Assembly: GCA_039029275.1 (NCBI GenBank)
Contig: JBCCGL010000012.1
Span: forward strand, 1-64,000
DNA from: JBCCGL01 sp039029275
GTDB taxonomy: Bacteria; Pseudomonadota; Gammaproteobacteria; JBCCGL01
DNA: 64,000 nucleotides
Reading direction: 5' to 3'
The notes under the pieces are model-generated. The model was not told the DNA's origin. It was given only the letters and a program-made list of their open reading frames with translations, and ran no database searches. The translations under genes were made by a program, and so were the position numbers. Shown in pieces: positions 43,070 through 52,660 of the stretch (position 1 is the first letter of the stretch; every line of letters begins with the position of its first letter).

Positions 43070-45655
43070 ACTCTTATTGACTGAAGAGACAGCGAATTCG
43101 AATTCGTCTGCTTTTGCCGTTACCGCAATTGTGTCACCCGGCGCAAAACGCCCGGACAAAATATGTTGCGAAAGTGGATTTTCAACGCGCTGCTGAATGG
43201 CTCGCTTGAGCGGGCGCGCCCCGTAAACCGGATCGAAACCAGCTTCACCCAACACATCGAGCATTTCATCGGTTAAATCCAAAGATAAATCGCGTTCGCG
43301 TAATCGTTCGATTAGCGATTGCATCTGTATACGCGCAATGTCCCGAATATGCCCGCGACCCAAACCGTGAAACACTACCGTATCGTCAATGCGGTTAATA
43401 AATTCGGGTCGAAAATGATCGGCAACCACATTCATCACGGCGTCGCGCATTTCGGAGTAGTCACTCTCAGTCATTCGCTGAATCACATCGCTGCCCAGAT
43501 TGGACGTCATCACGATCACCGTGTTGCGAAAATCAACTGTTCTACCCTGACCATCCGTTAGGCGACCGTCATCAAATACCTGCAATAACAGATTGAACAC
43601 ATCGGGGTGCGCTTTTTCAACTTCATCGAGTAACACTAGCGAGTACGGCTTGCGTCGCACCGCCTCGGTAAGATAGCCGCCCTCTTCGTAACCGACATAA
43701 CCGGGAGGCGCACCGATCAAACGCGCGACTGAATGCTTTTCCATAAATTCAGACATATCGATGCGAACCATCGCATCGGTCGAATCGAACAGGAAACTCG
43801 CCAACGCTTTGCACAACTCAGTTTTGCCCACGCCTGTTGGACCAAGGAATAAAAATGTGCCGTTAGGTTTATCTGGATCAGATAGCCCAGCGCGCGCGCG
43901 TCGAATTGCATTCGACACACTGCTCACCGCGTTGCTCTGTCCGACAACTTGCGCAGATAATTCATCTTCCATTCGAAGCAGTTTGTCACGCTCACCCTCA
44001 AGCATTTTCGAGACGGGAATCCCCGTCCACTTTGACACGACCTCAGCGATTTCATCTTCGCGCACTTTGTTGCGGAGTAATTGATTGTTGTCAGAATCCG
44101 AATTCGCGGCTTGCTCGAGCTTGCGCTCCAGTTCAGGAATAAGCCCGTATTGCAACTCAGACATCCGCTGCAAGTTGGTTGCACGGCGCGCACTTTCAAG
44201 TTCAATGCGTGCCTGTTCAAGCTCTTCCTTAATGTGGGCTGATCCCTGCACCGCTGCTTTTTCACCTTTCCAGATTTCTTCCAGATCAGCCAATTCGCGC
44301 TCAAACTGTGCGAGATCAGAGTCAAGATTTTGCAAACGCTTAAGCGATGCGCCGTCACTTTCTTTACCCAGGGCTTCGCGTTCAATTTTCAGCTGAATGA
44401 TCTTGCGTTCAAGTTTATCCATCGACTCGGGTTTTGAATCGATTTCCATTCGAATACGACTCGCTGATTCGTCGATCAGGTCAATGGCTTTATCCGGCAA
44501 TTGTCGATCTGTGATATAGCGATGCGATAACGTTGCTGCGGCAACAATTGCCGGGTCAGTTATCTCGACACCGTGGTGCACTTCGTAACGCTCTTTTAAA
44601 CCGCGAAGAATCGCGATGGTGTCTTCAACGCTGGGCTCATCAATTACAACTTTTTGAAAGCGACGTTCAAGGGCGGCGTCCTTTTCAATATATTGGCGAT
44701 ACTCGTCCAGTGTCGTTGCGCCGATACAATGCAGCTCACCGCGAGCAAGCGCAGGCTTGAGCATATTGCTTGCGTCCATCGAACCTTCGCCCTTCCCCGC
44801 GCCAACCATTGTGTGCAACTCGTCAATAAACAAAATGACCTGTCCATCCTGCTTGGAAAGATCGTTCAGGACGGATTTCAATCGTTCCTCAAATTCACCG
44901 CGGAATTTCGCTCCGGCGACCAAAGCGCCGAGGTCGAGCGATAAAAGTCGTTTGTGTTTGATACCGTCAGGAACCTCACCGTTGACGATGCGAAGCGCCA
45001 GACCTTCGGCGATCGCTGTTTTGCCAACACCGGGTTCACCTATTAACACGGGATTGTTCTTGGTTCGGCGCTGTAAGACCTGAACCGCACGACGAATTTC
45101 ATCATCGCGCCCAATAACAGGGTCGAGCTTGCCCATCTCGGCGCGCTCGGTCAGATCAATCGAATACTTATCAAGTGCCTGTCGCTGATCCTCCGCGTTG
45201 GCATCGTCGACTGACTCACCTCCCCGCAGTGATTCGATTGCACTGATTAAGGACTTTTCGGTAACGCCTGCCTCAAGCAACAGGCGGCCGGTGTCATTCT
45301 TGTCGCGCAACAAGGCAACTAAAAACCATTCGCTTGCGATGAATTTGTCCTTGTTGTCCTGCGCAAGCTTGTCCGCCAGATTCAGCAATCGCCCGACTTC
45401 GTTTGATACATGAATCTCGCCGTTCCCACCCTGGACCTGCGGTTGACTGTCGAGTTTCGCGGCAACACGACTAAGAAGTGTTTGGATATCAGCACCCGCA
45501 CGCACCAACAAAGGACGCGCCCCGCCATCGCGTTGCTCGAGTAAGCACGAGAGTATATGAACCGACTCGATAAACTGATGATCACGGCCAACAGCAAGTG
45601 ATTGCGCATCGGATAGTGCGCGTTGAAATTGACTGGTTAGTCGATCCATTCGCAT
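43058..45655 (-). CDS. clpB: ATP-dependent disaggregase ClpB
   Basis: ClpB (865 residues) is the Hsp104-type hexameric disaggregase that works with DnaK to resolubilise aggregated proteins after heat stress. In order: N-domain (about 1-145), first AAA+ domain with Walker A GEPGVGKT at 206-213, the long coiled-coil middle domain (about 405-525) that contacts DnaK, and the second AAA+ domain with GPTGVGKT at about 605. ATG at 45655 with AAGGGG eight bases upstream. A sigma-32-like promoter overlaps the end of pgi. The 3' end shares a terminator with the convergent cyclase gene. Confidence 0.98.
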   Translation of the reverse strand: MRMDRLTSQFQRALSDAQSLAVGRDHQFIESVHILSCLLEQRDGGARPLLVRAGADIQTLLSRVAAKLDSQPQVQGGNGEIHVSNEVGRLLNLADKLAQDNKDKFIASEWFLVALLRDKNDTGRLLLEAGVTEKSLISAIESLRGGESVDDANAEDQRQALDKYSIDLTERAEMGKLDPVIGRDDEIRRAVQVLQRRTKNNPVLIGEPGVGKTAIAEGLALRIVNGEVPDGIKHKRLLSLDLGALVAGAKFRGEFEERLKSVLNDLSKQDGQVILFIDELHTMVGAGKGEGSMDASNMLKPALARGELHCIGATTLDEYRQYIEKDAALERRFQKVVIDEPSVEDTIAILRGLKERYEVHHGVEITDPAIVAAATLSHRYITDRQLPDKAIDLIDESASRIRMEIDSKPESMDKLERKIIQLKIEREALGKESDGASLKRLQNLDSDLAQFERELADLEEIWKGEKAAVQGSAHIKEELEQARIELESARRATNLQRMSELQYGLIPELERKLEQAANSDSDNNQLLRNKVREDEIAEVVSKWTGIPVSKMLEGERDKLLRMEDELSAQVVGQSNAVSSVSNAIRRARAGLSDPDKPNGTFLFLGPTGVGKTELCKALASFLFDSTDAMVRIDMSEFMEKHSVARLIGAPPGYVGYEEGGYLTEAVRRKPYSLVLLDEVEKAHPDVFNLLLQVFDDGRLTDGQGRTVDFRNTVIVMTSNLGSDVIQRMTESDYSEMRDAVMNVVADHFRPEFINRIDDTVVFHGLGRGHIRDIARIQMQSLIERLRERDLSLDLTDEMLDVLGEAGFDPVYGARPLKRAIQQRVENPLSQHILSGRFAPGDTIAVTAKADEFEFAVSSVNKSNAA

Positions 45656-45691
45656 GGTCTAACCCCTTACCTAAAAGTTTGAATACTCAAA

Positions 45692-45719
45692 ACATAGGGT
45701 TGGGAGTCGTAAAATCAAG
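45692..45719 (-). promoter_or_regulatory. Sigma-32 (heat-shock) promoter of clpB
   Basis: On the minus strand CTTGATT, 13 bases, CCCTATGT, against the consensus CTTGAAA-N13-CCCCATNT; one mismatch lies in the -10 box. The -35 box includes the pgi stop codon. Start of transcription would be about 30 bases before the clpB ATG. Confidence 0.65.
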
Positions 45720-47322
45720 CGCGGAGTACATCCACCAGAAATTGGGTTGATGCGTCGAGATTCGTAGATTCAGTTTCACCCGCCAGCGCCGGCTCGAGCG
45801 CCTTTGCCAGCTGTTTGCCAAGTTCAACGCCCCACTGATCAAATGAGTTGATCCGCCACACCACACCCTGCACAAACACTTTATGCTCGTACAAAGCGAT
45901 CAATGCACCCAGGGTTCTTGCGTCCAATGACTCCAGCACGATTGCGTTTGTGGGGCGGTTTCCAGAAAAATACCGGTGCGAATGCAGGCCGTCTTCGGCG
46001 GGTAGACTTGACTCAGCAGACACCTCGTCAACGCGTTTGCCGCGCATTAGGGCTTGCGTTTGCGCGATAAAATTGGCCACCAAGGGATGGTGATGAAACT
46101 CGTTACCCGTATCCCGCGCGACAATAAAGTCAGCCGGGATAAACTGTGTGCCCTGATGCGCTAACTGATAAAACGCGTGCTGCGCGTTAGACCCAAGCCC
46201 GCCCCAAACAGCAGGGCCAGTTGCGTAATCAACCGCGTTGCCGTCAATGTCAATCGATTTACCATTGCTTTCCATATCAAGCTGTTGAACGTAAGACGGG
46301 AATTCACTCAGGGAATAACAGTACGGCAGCACGAGATACTGGCGCGTGTCACAAAAGTTGTTGTACCAGATACCGAGCATCGCCATCAGGACCGGCATGT
46401 TGCGCTCCAGTGGAGCTTCACAAAAATGGTTGTCCATGGCGTGCGCACCGCTCAGGAGGTCCCGAAACTGTTTCGCTCCCAGACCGAGCGCGATTGATAA
46501 TCCAATCGCAGACCACAACGAATAGCGACCGCCAACCCAATCCCAGAATTCAAAAACATTGTCATCTTGAATACCAAACGCGCGGGTTTTGTCGAGCGCA
46601 GTGGATACGGCAACAAAATGTTTCGCTACATCCCCTTTGCTACTGGTCTGCGCAACAAACCAGTCCCGCGCCGTGTTTGCGTTGAGCATGGTTTCCTGAG
46701 TTGTGAAAGTCTTGGAGGCGATTACGAACAACGTGGTTTCGGGATCGATTTGCGCGGCGACTTTTTCAAAATCGGCGTTATCAATATTCGAAACAAAATG
46801 CACTTTAGGAGCGTTATTCGGTGAACCAGTTTCAAGTGCAGTCACAACCATCTTTGGCCCAAGGTCGGATCCACCTATACCGATATTGACCACGTTTTCA
46901 ATTCTTTTGCCTGTGTACCCAAGGTGCTTGCCGGAGTGAACGGAATCGACAAACTTATCGATCTTCTTCAACACAGCGTGCACGCTACGCATGATATTTT
47001 CGCCATCAAACACCAGTGACGAATCGGGTGAACGCAACGCCGTGTGCAACACAGCGCGCTGCTCAGTAAGATTAATTTTTTCGCCTCGGAACATGGCGTC
47101 ACGTTTATCAACAACGCCTGCTTGTGTGGCGAGGTCGACCAGCAGTGCAAGCGTCGTGTCTGAAATTCGATTTTTACTGTAATCGAGCGATATTCCACAG
47201 GCCTGTTCACGAAATCGACTTGCGCGGTCAGGATCACGCGTGAACTCTTCGCGCATGTTGAACGCGTGCATTTCGTCGGCGTGGGATTTAAGGGCTGTCC
47301 ATGCTGCGGACTGACTTAGCAT
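45715..47322 (-). CDS. pgi: Glucose-6-phosphate isomerase
   Basis: Pgi (535 residues) interconverts glucose-6-phosphate and fructose-6-phosphate; the latter is the entry to UDP-GlcNAc, the precursor used by PseB. The sugar-phosphate binding block NIGIGGSDLGPKMV lies at about 148-161, the SKTFTTQET loop at about 208-216, and the second signature block GGRYSLWSAIGLS at about 268-280. Length matches the long gammaproteobacterial form. ATG start; 72 bases separate it from panC. Confidence 0.97.
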   Translation of the reverse strand: MLSQSAAWTALKSHADEMHAFNMREEFTRDPDRASRFREQACGISLDYSKNRISDTTLALLVDLATQAGVVDKRDAMFRGEKINLTEQRAVLHTALRSPDSSLVFDGENIMRSVHAVLKKIDKFVDSVHSGKHLGYTGKRIENVVNIGIGGSDLGPKMVVTALETGSPNNAPKVHFVSNIDNADFEKVAAQIDPETTLFVIASKTFTTQETMLNANTARDWFVAQTSSKGDVAKHFVAVSTALDKTRAFGIQDDNVFEFWDWVGGRYSLWSAIGLSIALGLGAKQFRDLLSGAHAMDNHFCEAPLERNMPVLMAMLGIWYNNFCDTRQYLVLPYCYSLSEFPSYVQQLDMESNGKSIDIDGNAVDYATGPAVWGGLGSNAQHAFYQLAHQGTQFIPADFIVARDTGNEFHHHPLVANFIAQTQALMRGKRVDEVSAESSLPAEDGLHSHRYFSGNRPTNAIVLESLDARTLGALIALYEHKVFVQGVVWRINSFDQWGVELGKQLAKALEPALAGETESTNLDASTQFLVDVLRA

Positions 47323-47394
47323 CGTGTACTGCTCCGGAAATTGCTGATTTATCAGACAATATTAGCAGTTGATGACCAGTTGGTATGACGGGTG

Positions 47395-48312
47395 TTACAC
47401 GCTTTGCACAATCTCTGAAGCGCGGGCCGCTGCCCGGGCGATATTGCCGCTGCGTGAATAATCGCGGATTTGCAGATTGTCGATAAGTCGGGCGTCTCCT
47501 AAAAACGCTGCTGCAAGCACAACCAGCGATTCCGGCTCGTCAAGATCAGTAGGTGTTGTTAAATCAATCGCGCGGCGAATCGACACGTAATCCGATTCGA
47601 ATCCGGCGTCATTTAATTGCGATATTGCCCTCGACTCCAACTCCTGGAAGTGTCGATTACCATCAAGCATTGCTTGCGCACACTCGCATAGACACTGGTA
47701 GATCTTCGACGCCTTTTCAAACTCATCAGCATTGAGATAGCTGTTGCGTGAGCTCATGGCCAAACCGCTATTTTCTCGCCAAGTCGGCGCGCCGACAATT
47801 TCTACAGGCAAATTTAAATCTGACGTCATTTGCCTGATGATCATTAATTGCTGAAAGTCCTTCTTGCCAAAAACGGCAATGTTCGGCTGAACAAGATTAA
47901 AGAGCTTGCAGACGATTGTTGCCACGCCAATAAAATGACCCGGACGATGCGCACCACATAAAATATTCGTCATTCCGGGAATATCGATGCGCGTTTTATT
48001 GGAGTGTCCACCGGGATAAATAATTGCATCAGTTGGGGCGAATAGCATATCCACGGACACCGCCTTCAGTTGCTCGATGTCACTTTCCAGCGTTCGCGGG
48101 TAGTTGCCAAGATCGTCCGGACGGTCAAACTGCGAGGGGTTGACGTAAATGGAGGCGACAACTTTATCCGCGCTTGCCTGGGCGCGTTCGATCAATGAAA
48201 CGTGCCCCTGGTGAAGATGCCCCATTGTTGGCACCAGCGCCACACGCTGCTCCTCGCGCTTCCACTGGCGCAACTTGCTGCGCAACTCTTCAATGGATTG
48301 GACTATCTGCAT
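47395..48312 (-). CDS. panC: Pantothenate synthetase
   Basis: PanC (305 residues) joins pantoate and beta-alanine with ATP to give pantothenate, the last step before coenzyme A synthesis. The family motifs are clear: LVPTMGHLHQGHVSLI (about 26-41, with the HxGH nucleotide site) and GKKDFQQL (about 149-156), followed by the SSRNSYL loop. It follows panB by 18 bases on the same strand, so the two probably form an operon. panD, needed for beta-alanine, is not in the window. Confidence 0.97.
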   Translation of the reverse strand: MQIVQSIEELRSKLRQWKREEQRVALVPTMGHLHQGHVSLIERAQASADKVVASIYVNPSQFDRPDDLGNYPRTLESDIEQLKAVSVDMLFAPTDAIIYPGGHSNKTRIDIPGMTNILCGAHRPGHFIGVATIVCKLFNLVQPNIAVFGKKDFQQLMIIRQMTSDLNLPVEIVGAPTWRENSGLAMSSRNSYLNADEFEKASKIYQCLCECAQAMLDGNRHFQELESRAISQLNDAGFESDYVSIRRAIDLTTPTDLDEPESLVVLAAAFLGDARLIDNLQIRDYSRSGNIARAAARASEIVQSV

Positions 48313-48330
48313 AATTAACGCATGTCAGTA

Positions 48331-49149
48331 CTAACTGAACGCGTGTTCGTCGGTCGGAAAACGTTTTTCCAGCACGTCCTCAACATACATCTGTACGGCG
48401 CTGTGAATACTCGATGTTTCTTCCATATAGTCTTTGGAAAACCGGGTTCTTTTTCCTGGCGCGATGCCCAGAATGTCATACAGCACCAGAATCTGACCAT
48501 CGACATCGGCGCCCGCACCAATACCGATTACCGGCACTCCTACGCTTTGGGTAATCGCCTTCGCCAACGCGGCCGGCACGCATTCGAGCAAGAGTATGTC
48601 GGCCCCTGCAAGCTCCAGCGCTTTGGCGTCGTCGAGCATCTTTTGTGCAGTCGGGTTGTCACGCCCCTGTACGCGATAGCCGCCCATTTTGTAGACGGAT
48701 TGAGGAGTGAGGCCCAAGTGTGCACACACGGGGATACCGCATTCAGTAAAGCGCGCGACCATCGACAGTTGCAGCGCTCCCCATTCCAGCTTCAGAATTT
48801 GGGCATCAGCTTCCTTCATTAAACGCGCAGCGTTTGATAACGCCTCGTCGGCACTGTGATAGCTCATAAACGGCATGTCGACCATTAGCATCGAGCGTGA
48901 CAAGCCACGAGCGACCATCTGACTGTGATAGGCAATTTCGTCCATTGTGACGGGAATGGTGCTTTCACGCCCCTGCACTACCATGCCTAGTGAGTCGCCC
49001 ACCAGCACAATATCAACACCAGCGTCGTCAAGCACGCGCGCGAAGGCGGCATCGTAAGCGGTCAGGCACGGGATCTTGCGACCATCGCGTTTGGCCTGAC
49101 GCAATGTCTCCAGCGTGACTTTTTTGCTTGTGTCAGTGTGTGTACTCAT
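48331..49149 (-). CDS. panB: 3-methyl-2-oxobutanoate hydroxymethyltransferase
   Basis: PanB (272 residues from this start) makes ketopantoate from alpha-ketoisovalerate and methylenetetrahydrofolate, the first step of pantothenate synthesis. The TIM-barrel motifs LTAYDAAFARVLDDAG, VGDSLGMVVQG and the PVIGIGAG block are all present. I chose ATG 49149 (MSTHTDTSK); an in-frame GTG at 49176 would add nine residues. No ribosome binding site is clear before either. panC follows. Confidence 0.97.
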   Translation of the reverse strand: MSTHTDTSKKVTLETLRQAKRDGRKIPCLTAYDAAFARVLDDAGVDIVLVGDSLGMVVQGRESTIPVTMDEIAYHSQMVARGLSRSMLMVDMPFMSYHSADEALSNAARLMKEADAQILKLEWGALQLSMVARFTECGIPVCAHLGLTPQSVYKMGGYRVQGRDNPTAQKMLDDAKALELAGADILLLECVPAALAKAITQSVGVPVIGIGAGADVDGQILVLYDILGIAPGKRTRFSKDYMEETSSIHSAVQMYVEDVLEKRFPTDEHAFS

Positions 49150-49303
49150 AAGTCGGAACTTGAAAAAGGGCGACACTCTAGCGCTGTGCTACAAACCGCG
49201 CAACACCGAACGGTTAACGACTTAGAATTTTGGCGATGTGATTGTAAAGGCGAATATCAGGGATGGCGGCAGTTGCAAACGCAACTACCACAAAAAGCAG
49301 GTG

Positions 49304-49654
49304 TTACGCACCCAGTCCGGATGCCTGCGAGCCGCTTTGCTCGTTTTCATCGGCAATGAATTTGAAGGTATTCCAGCCGATTTTGATCACGTCTCCGTTG
49401 AGCAAGCGCTCTCGGCGAACTTTTTTTCCACCGACGTGGGTACCGTTGGTGCTGCCCAGATCCTGAATAAAGTAGTCGAAAACGTTTTCGACCTCTTTGT
49501 TCTTAACACCCTCGACAACAGCGTGCTTGCCGCTGACAGTGGCATCATCAATATGAATTTGTGCATCGCCCGAACGCCCGATCAATAGCCGCTCGCCTTC
49601 AATGGGGTACTTTCTGATTTCGACATCGTCGACCAGTAATACAACCATTGCCAT
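49304..49654 (-). CDS. Small FHA-domain protein
   Basis: A 116-residue protein consisting of a single forkhead-associated domain, the module that binds phosphothreonine. The family core is intact: LLIGRSGDAQIHI, then VSGKHAVV (Arg and Ser/His of the binding site) and DLGSTNGTHVGG. The last ten residues are a loose tail. It is probably a cytoplasmic reader of Ser/Thr phosphorylation and could be linked with the PP2C phosphatase at 40 kb, though the two genes are 8.5 kb apart. ATG start with GAGG ten bases upstream. Confidence 0.93.
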   Translation of the reverse strand: MAMVVLLVDDVEIRKYPIEGERLLIGRSGDAQIHIDDATVSGKHAVVEGVKNKEVENVFDYFIQDLGSTNGTHVGGKKVRRERLLNGDVIKIGWNTFKFIADENEQSGSQASGLGA

Positions 49655-50037
49655 GTTGTTGCACCTCGCACAGCCTCGTTAAAGGCTAATAATAGTCCGA
49701 AACAAGTTCAAATAAAACGCTGATTACAGGGAATTTTATCGGCAATTTTTCGCATCCCTGTAGCGATTCTTTGCGTCAGTATACTGCGCTTTACGCTTTC
49801 TCCTATCCGACACAGTGCACACTTAGCAACTGAAAATACACGATTTTTTCGGGTTGCGCTCGATTTTCGGCGGTATTTTGCAGGCGATATAAAGGGCGTT
49901 AATCGTTGATGTGCCGTTCAACTGGCAGATTTTGTCAGATAAATGGTATTAATGGTCGAATCCAGTTTCATCGCGTATATTCGCGCTCCGGAGCCGCGAA
50001 TCAACGGTAGTTTTTTGCATCTCGCACGACACGATTA
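49655..50037. other. Intergenic region between the FHA gene and the MFS gene
   Basis: A 383-base gap between divergent genes. I see no convincing gene or RNA. It is rich in AT runs and must hold promoters for both sides, but no strong -35/-10 pair stands out. The one notable element is a 19-base near-palindrome at 49981-49999, 39 bases before the MFS start. Confidence 0.6.
49981..49999. repeat. Near-palindrome upstream of the MFS gene
   Basis: A 19-base inverted repeat centred on the perfect palindrome GCTCCGGAGC, with outer arms TCGC/GCGA and one unmatched base. It is 38 bases before the MFS start codon, a position suited to an operator or a leader hairpin. No regulator gene lies next to it. 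Confidence 0.4.
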
Positions 50038-51225
50038 ATGCTGCACGCCAAACGAAATTTATTTCTTCTCTGCGGTTGTCAGGCCCTGATGCTGACCTGC
50101 AGCTCACTAATGATTACCACAGGAGGCTTGATCGGTTATGCGCTGGCCGAGCAAAAGGCGCTGGCGACCCTGCCAATTGCGATCGCCCACCTCGCGACCA
50201 TGCTGACCAGCTTTCCCGCGTCATTGCTGATGGCCAAAATCGGACGCAAAGCGGGCTTCCTCCTCGCTGCGTTGGTCGGGGGGCTGGCGGGTGTGCTCGC
50301 GACCTGGGGCATAATCGAGGGTGAATTCTGGTGGTTCTGCCTCGCCAGCGTGGGATTCGGTTTTTTCACCTCGTTTGGCCACTACTACCGATTTACCGCT
50401 GCCGAAGTTGTCGAGCCGAGTTACAAAAGCCGCGCGATTTCTTACGTGATGGCGGGTGGCGTTCTCGCCGCATTGGCGGGACCCAATCTGGCGAACATCT
50501 CACAGGCCTGGATCAGCGATGCACGCTTTGCCGGCAGCTACGCGGCACTGATCGGCCTTTACATCCTCAGCGGGATATTGGTTAGCCTCACAGTGATTCC
50601 GAAACCGGCGGCCGAAACCCAAGCGGACTCAGGCAGATCGCTGCTGACAATCGCCTCCCAGGGGCGCTTTGCGGTCGCTTGTCTGTGTGCAACCCTCGGT
50701 TACGCGACAATGGCGCTGGTCATGACTGCGACCCCCTTGGCGATGAGCGATCATGAATTCTCATTCGGAGACGTCGCCTTTGTTATTCAGTGTCACGTTT
50801 TGGGAATGTTCGTGCCATCGTTTTTCACCGGGCATCTGATCAAACGGTTCGGTTGCGCCAACATCATGCTGTGGGGTGGCGCTGCACTCAGCGCCTGCGT
50901 GCTGATTAATTTGTCTGGGCACAGTTTGTGGCATTACTGGAGCGCGCTGGTGCTGTTGGGCATCGCGTGGAATTTTCTATACGTTGGCGGCACTACCATG
51001 CTCACAGATACCTACACACCCGGTGAAAAGGCGCGCGCTCAGGGTTTGAACGATGTGATCGTCTTCAGTACGGTCACGATTGCCGCGCTCTCTGCCGGTG
51101 TTCTGCAACAAACTGTCGGTTGGGAGCGCGTTAATAGCGGTGTGGTACCCGCGATCGCCATTGTTTTCGCCAGTTTGATCTGGTTAAAGATGACGAAACG
51201 CGAATCACCTGCCGCAGCTGCTTAG
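50038..51225 (+). CDS. Major facilitator superfamily transporter
   Basis: A 395-residue inner-membrane transporter with about 12 hydrophobic helices in two halves and a hydrophilic loop near residues 190-205. The loop after helix 2 has the MFS-like MAKIGRKAGFLLAAL pattern, repeated in weaker form in the second half (LIKRFGCANIMLWG). The substrate cannot be read from the sequence. It is convergent with the creatinase gene, 16 bases apart, so a role in uptake of creatine or related compounds is possible but unsupported beyond proximity. ATG at 50038. Confidence 0.88.
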   Translation: MLHAKRNLFLLCGCQALMLTCSSLMITTGGLIGYALAEQKALATLPIAIAHLATMLTSFPASLLMAKIGRKAGFLLAALVGGLAGVLATWGIIEGEFWWFCLASVGFGFFTSFGHYYRFTAAEVVEPSYKSRAISYVMAGGVLAALAGPNLANISQAWISDARFAGSYAALIGLYILSGILVSLTVIPKPAAETQADSGRSLLTIASQGRFAVACLCATLGYATMALVMTATPLAMSDHEFSFGDVAFVIQCHVLGMFVPSFFTGHLIKRFGCANIMLWGGAALSACVLINLSGHSLWHYWSALVLLGIAWNFLYVGGTTMLTDTYTPGEKARAQGLNDVIVFSTVTIAALSAGVLQQTVGWERVNSGVVPAIAIVFASLIWLKMTKRESPAAAA

Positions 51226-51241
51226 GCCCCGCTCAAATACG

Positions 51242-52447
51242 CTAACAATTCACGATATTATGCGCCGGCCCATACGGAAACCGAGTGATGTTGTCGGCGC
51301 CGCTTTCGGTCACCACGAGAATATCGTGCTCGCGGTACCCGCCTGCGCCCGGCACACCGTCGGGTAACGCGATCATGGGTTCCATCGAGACCACCATGTT
51401 TGGTTGCAACACAGTCTCGATATCCTCGCGCAATTCCAGACCGGCCTCACGCCCGTAGTAGTGACACAAGCTACCGAACGAGTGCCCGTATCCAAAACTT
51501 CTGTAGTCGAGCAATCCCTCCGCCCGGTATATGTCGTTTAGTTCGGCGGCGATATCGCAGCAACGCGCGCCGGGTTTGATCAAATTAATCCCTGCCTCGT
51601 GAACCTTAACGTTTATTTCCCACAGGCGCAGATGTTCGTCAGAACACTCACCCGCGAACAAAGTTCGTTCCAGCGCAGTGTAATAGCCCGATGGCATAGG
51701 GAAGCAGTTCAAGCTCAGAATGTCACCTCGCTCAATCCGACGACTCGTGACCGGATTGTGCGCGCCGTCGGTGTTGATCCCGGACTGAAACCACGTCCAC
51801 GTATCCATCAGCTCGACGTGCGGATGCGTGCGGCCGATCTCGCGCACCATTGCCTGCGTTGAGTGCACGGCGACCTCGTACTCAGGCACTCCGATACCGA
51901 TCGCCTCGACACACGCGGCGCCGCCGATATCCGCAATGCGAGCGCTTTCGGTAATCCAGGCAATTTCTTCGGTCGACTTGATCATTCGCATTCCCATCGC
52001 CGCCTTGCCGATATCAGCCAACTCCGCATCGGGCAGGATTGCCTGTAACTTGTTGTGGTTGTCCAAATTCATGTGATCAAACTCGATACCAACTCGCCGC
52101 GCTGTTTTCGGTATCAACTTACGAATCGCGACAAAATAATTATCGCGCTGCCAATCGGTGTAAACGATGTTATCGCCAAACGTGCGACGCCACGGCTGAC
52201 CGCCATCTATATTGGCGGAAATGGTCACGCTGTCGCTCTGAGTGACCACCAACCCGTAAGGCCGCCCAAACGCACAGTAGATAAAATCGGCGTAGTAGTT
52301 GATGTTGTGAATTGATGTGAACAACACGGCGTCAATATCTGCTTGCACCATGTGCGCGCGCAGCTTTTCCAGGCGCGATTGCATTTCCGCGTCAGAAAAC
52401 GTTCCGCGTGCTTTTTCGCCATTTTGAAATTCAAGCAACTGCTTCAT
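51242..52447 (-). CDS. Creatinase (creatine amidinohydrolase)
   Basis: An M24-fold (pitta-bread) enzyme of 401 residues, close in length and sequence to the Pseudomonas putida creatinase as I recall it: the blocks TSIHNINYYADF, ISANIDGGQPWRRT, MDTWTWFQSGINTDGAHNPVT and GYGHSFG are characteristic. The catalytic His lies in GAHNPV (about residue 230, equal to His232 of the known enzyme). It cleaves creatine to sarcosine and urea without metal. No creatininase, sarcosine oxidase or urease gene is in the window, so the rest of the route must be elsewhere. Starts: ATG 52447, or GTG at 52450 just before it. The related ectoine hydrolase family is less similar. Confidence 0.9.
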   Translation of the reverse strand: MKQLLEFQNGEKARGTFSDAEMQSRLEKLRAHMVQADIDAVLFTSIHNINYYADFIYCAFGRPYGLVVTQSDSVTISANIDGGQPWRRTFGDNIVYTDWQRDNYFVAIRKLIPKTARRVGIEFDHMNLDNHNKLQAILPDAELADIGKAAMGMRMIKSTEEIAWITESARIADIGGAACVEAIGIGVPEYEVAVHSTQAMVREIGRTHPHVELMDTWTWFQSGINTDGAHNPVTSRRIERGDILSLNCFPMPSGYYTALERTLFAGECSDEHLRLWEINVKVHEAGINLIKPGARCCDIAAELNDIYRAEGLLDYRSFGYGHSFGSLCHYYGREAGLELREDIETVLQPNMVVSMEPMIALPDGVPGAGGYREHDILVVTESGADNITRFPYGPAHNIVNC

Positions 52448-52660
52448 CACCTTGCTCTCGAGAGTTGTTCCAAAGACGAGGCAAGTCTATGAGTGGAGTG
52501 CACGGTCGATTTTTCAGGGTGCGACTTTTCGGCCCTGAAAAATGTCGCGTCGCATTTAGATAAGCGGGCCAACACAAAGATCGTGGCGATTGCGCAAACA
52601 CGGCCTAAACCGCTACGATACGGTCAATATTTTTTTACATACCAACCAACCACCAAAACA

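Noticed and set aside
52493..52660. Possible 56-residue N-terminal extension of the DUF2058 protein
   Set aside because: The added residues do not fit the family, which begins at ATG 52661.
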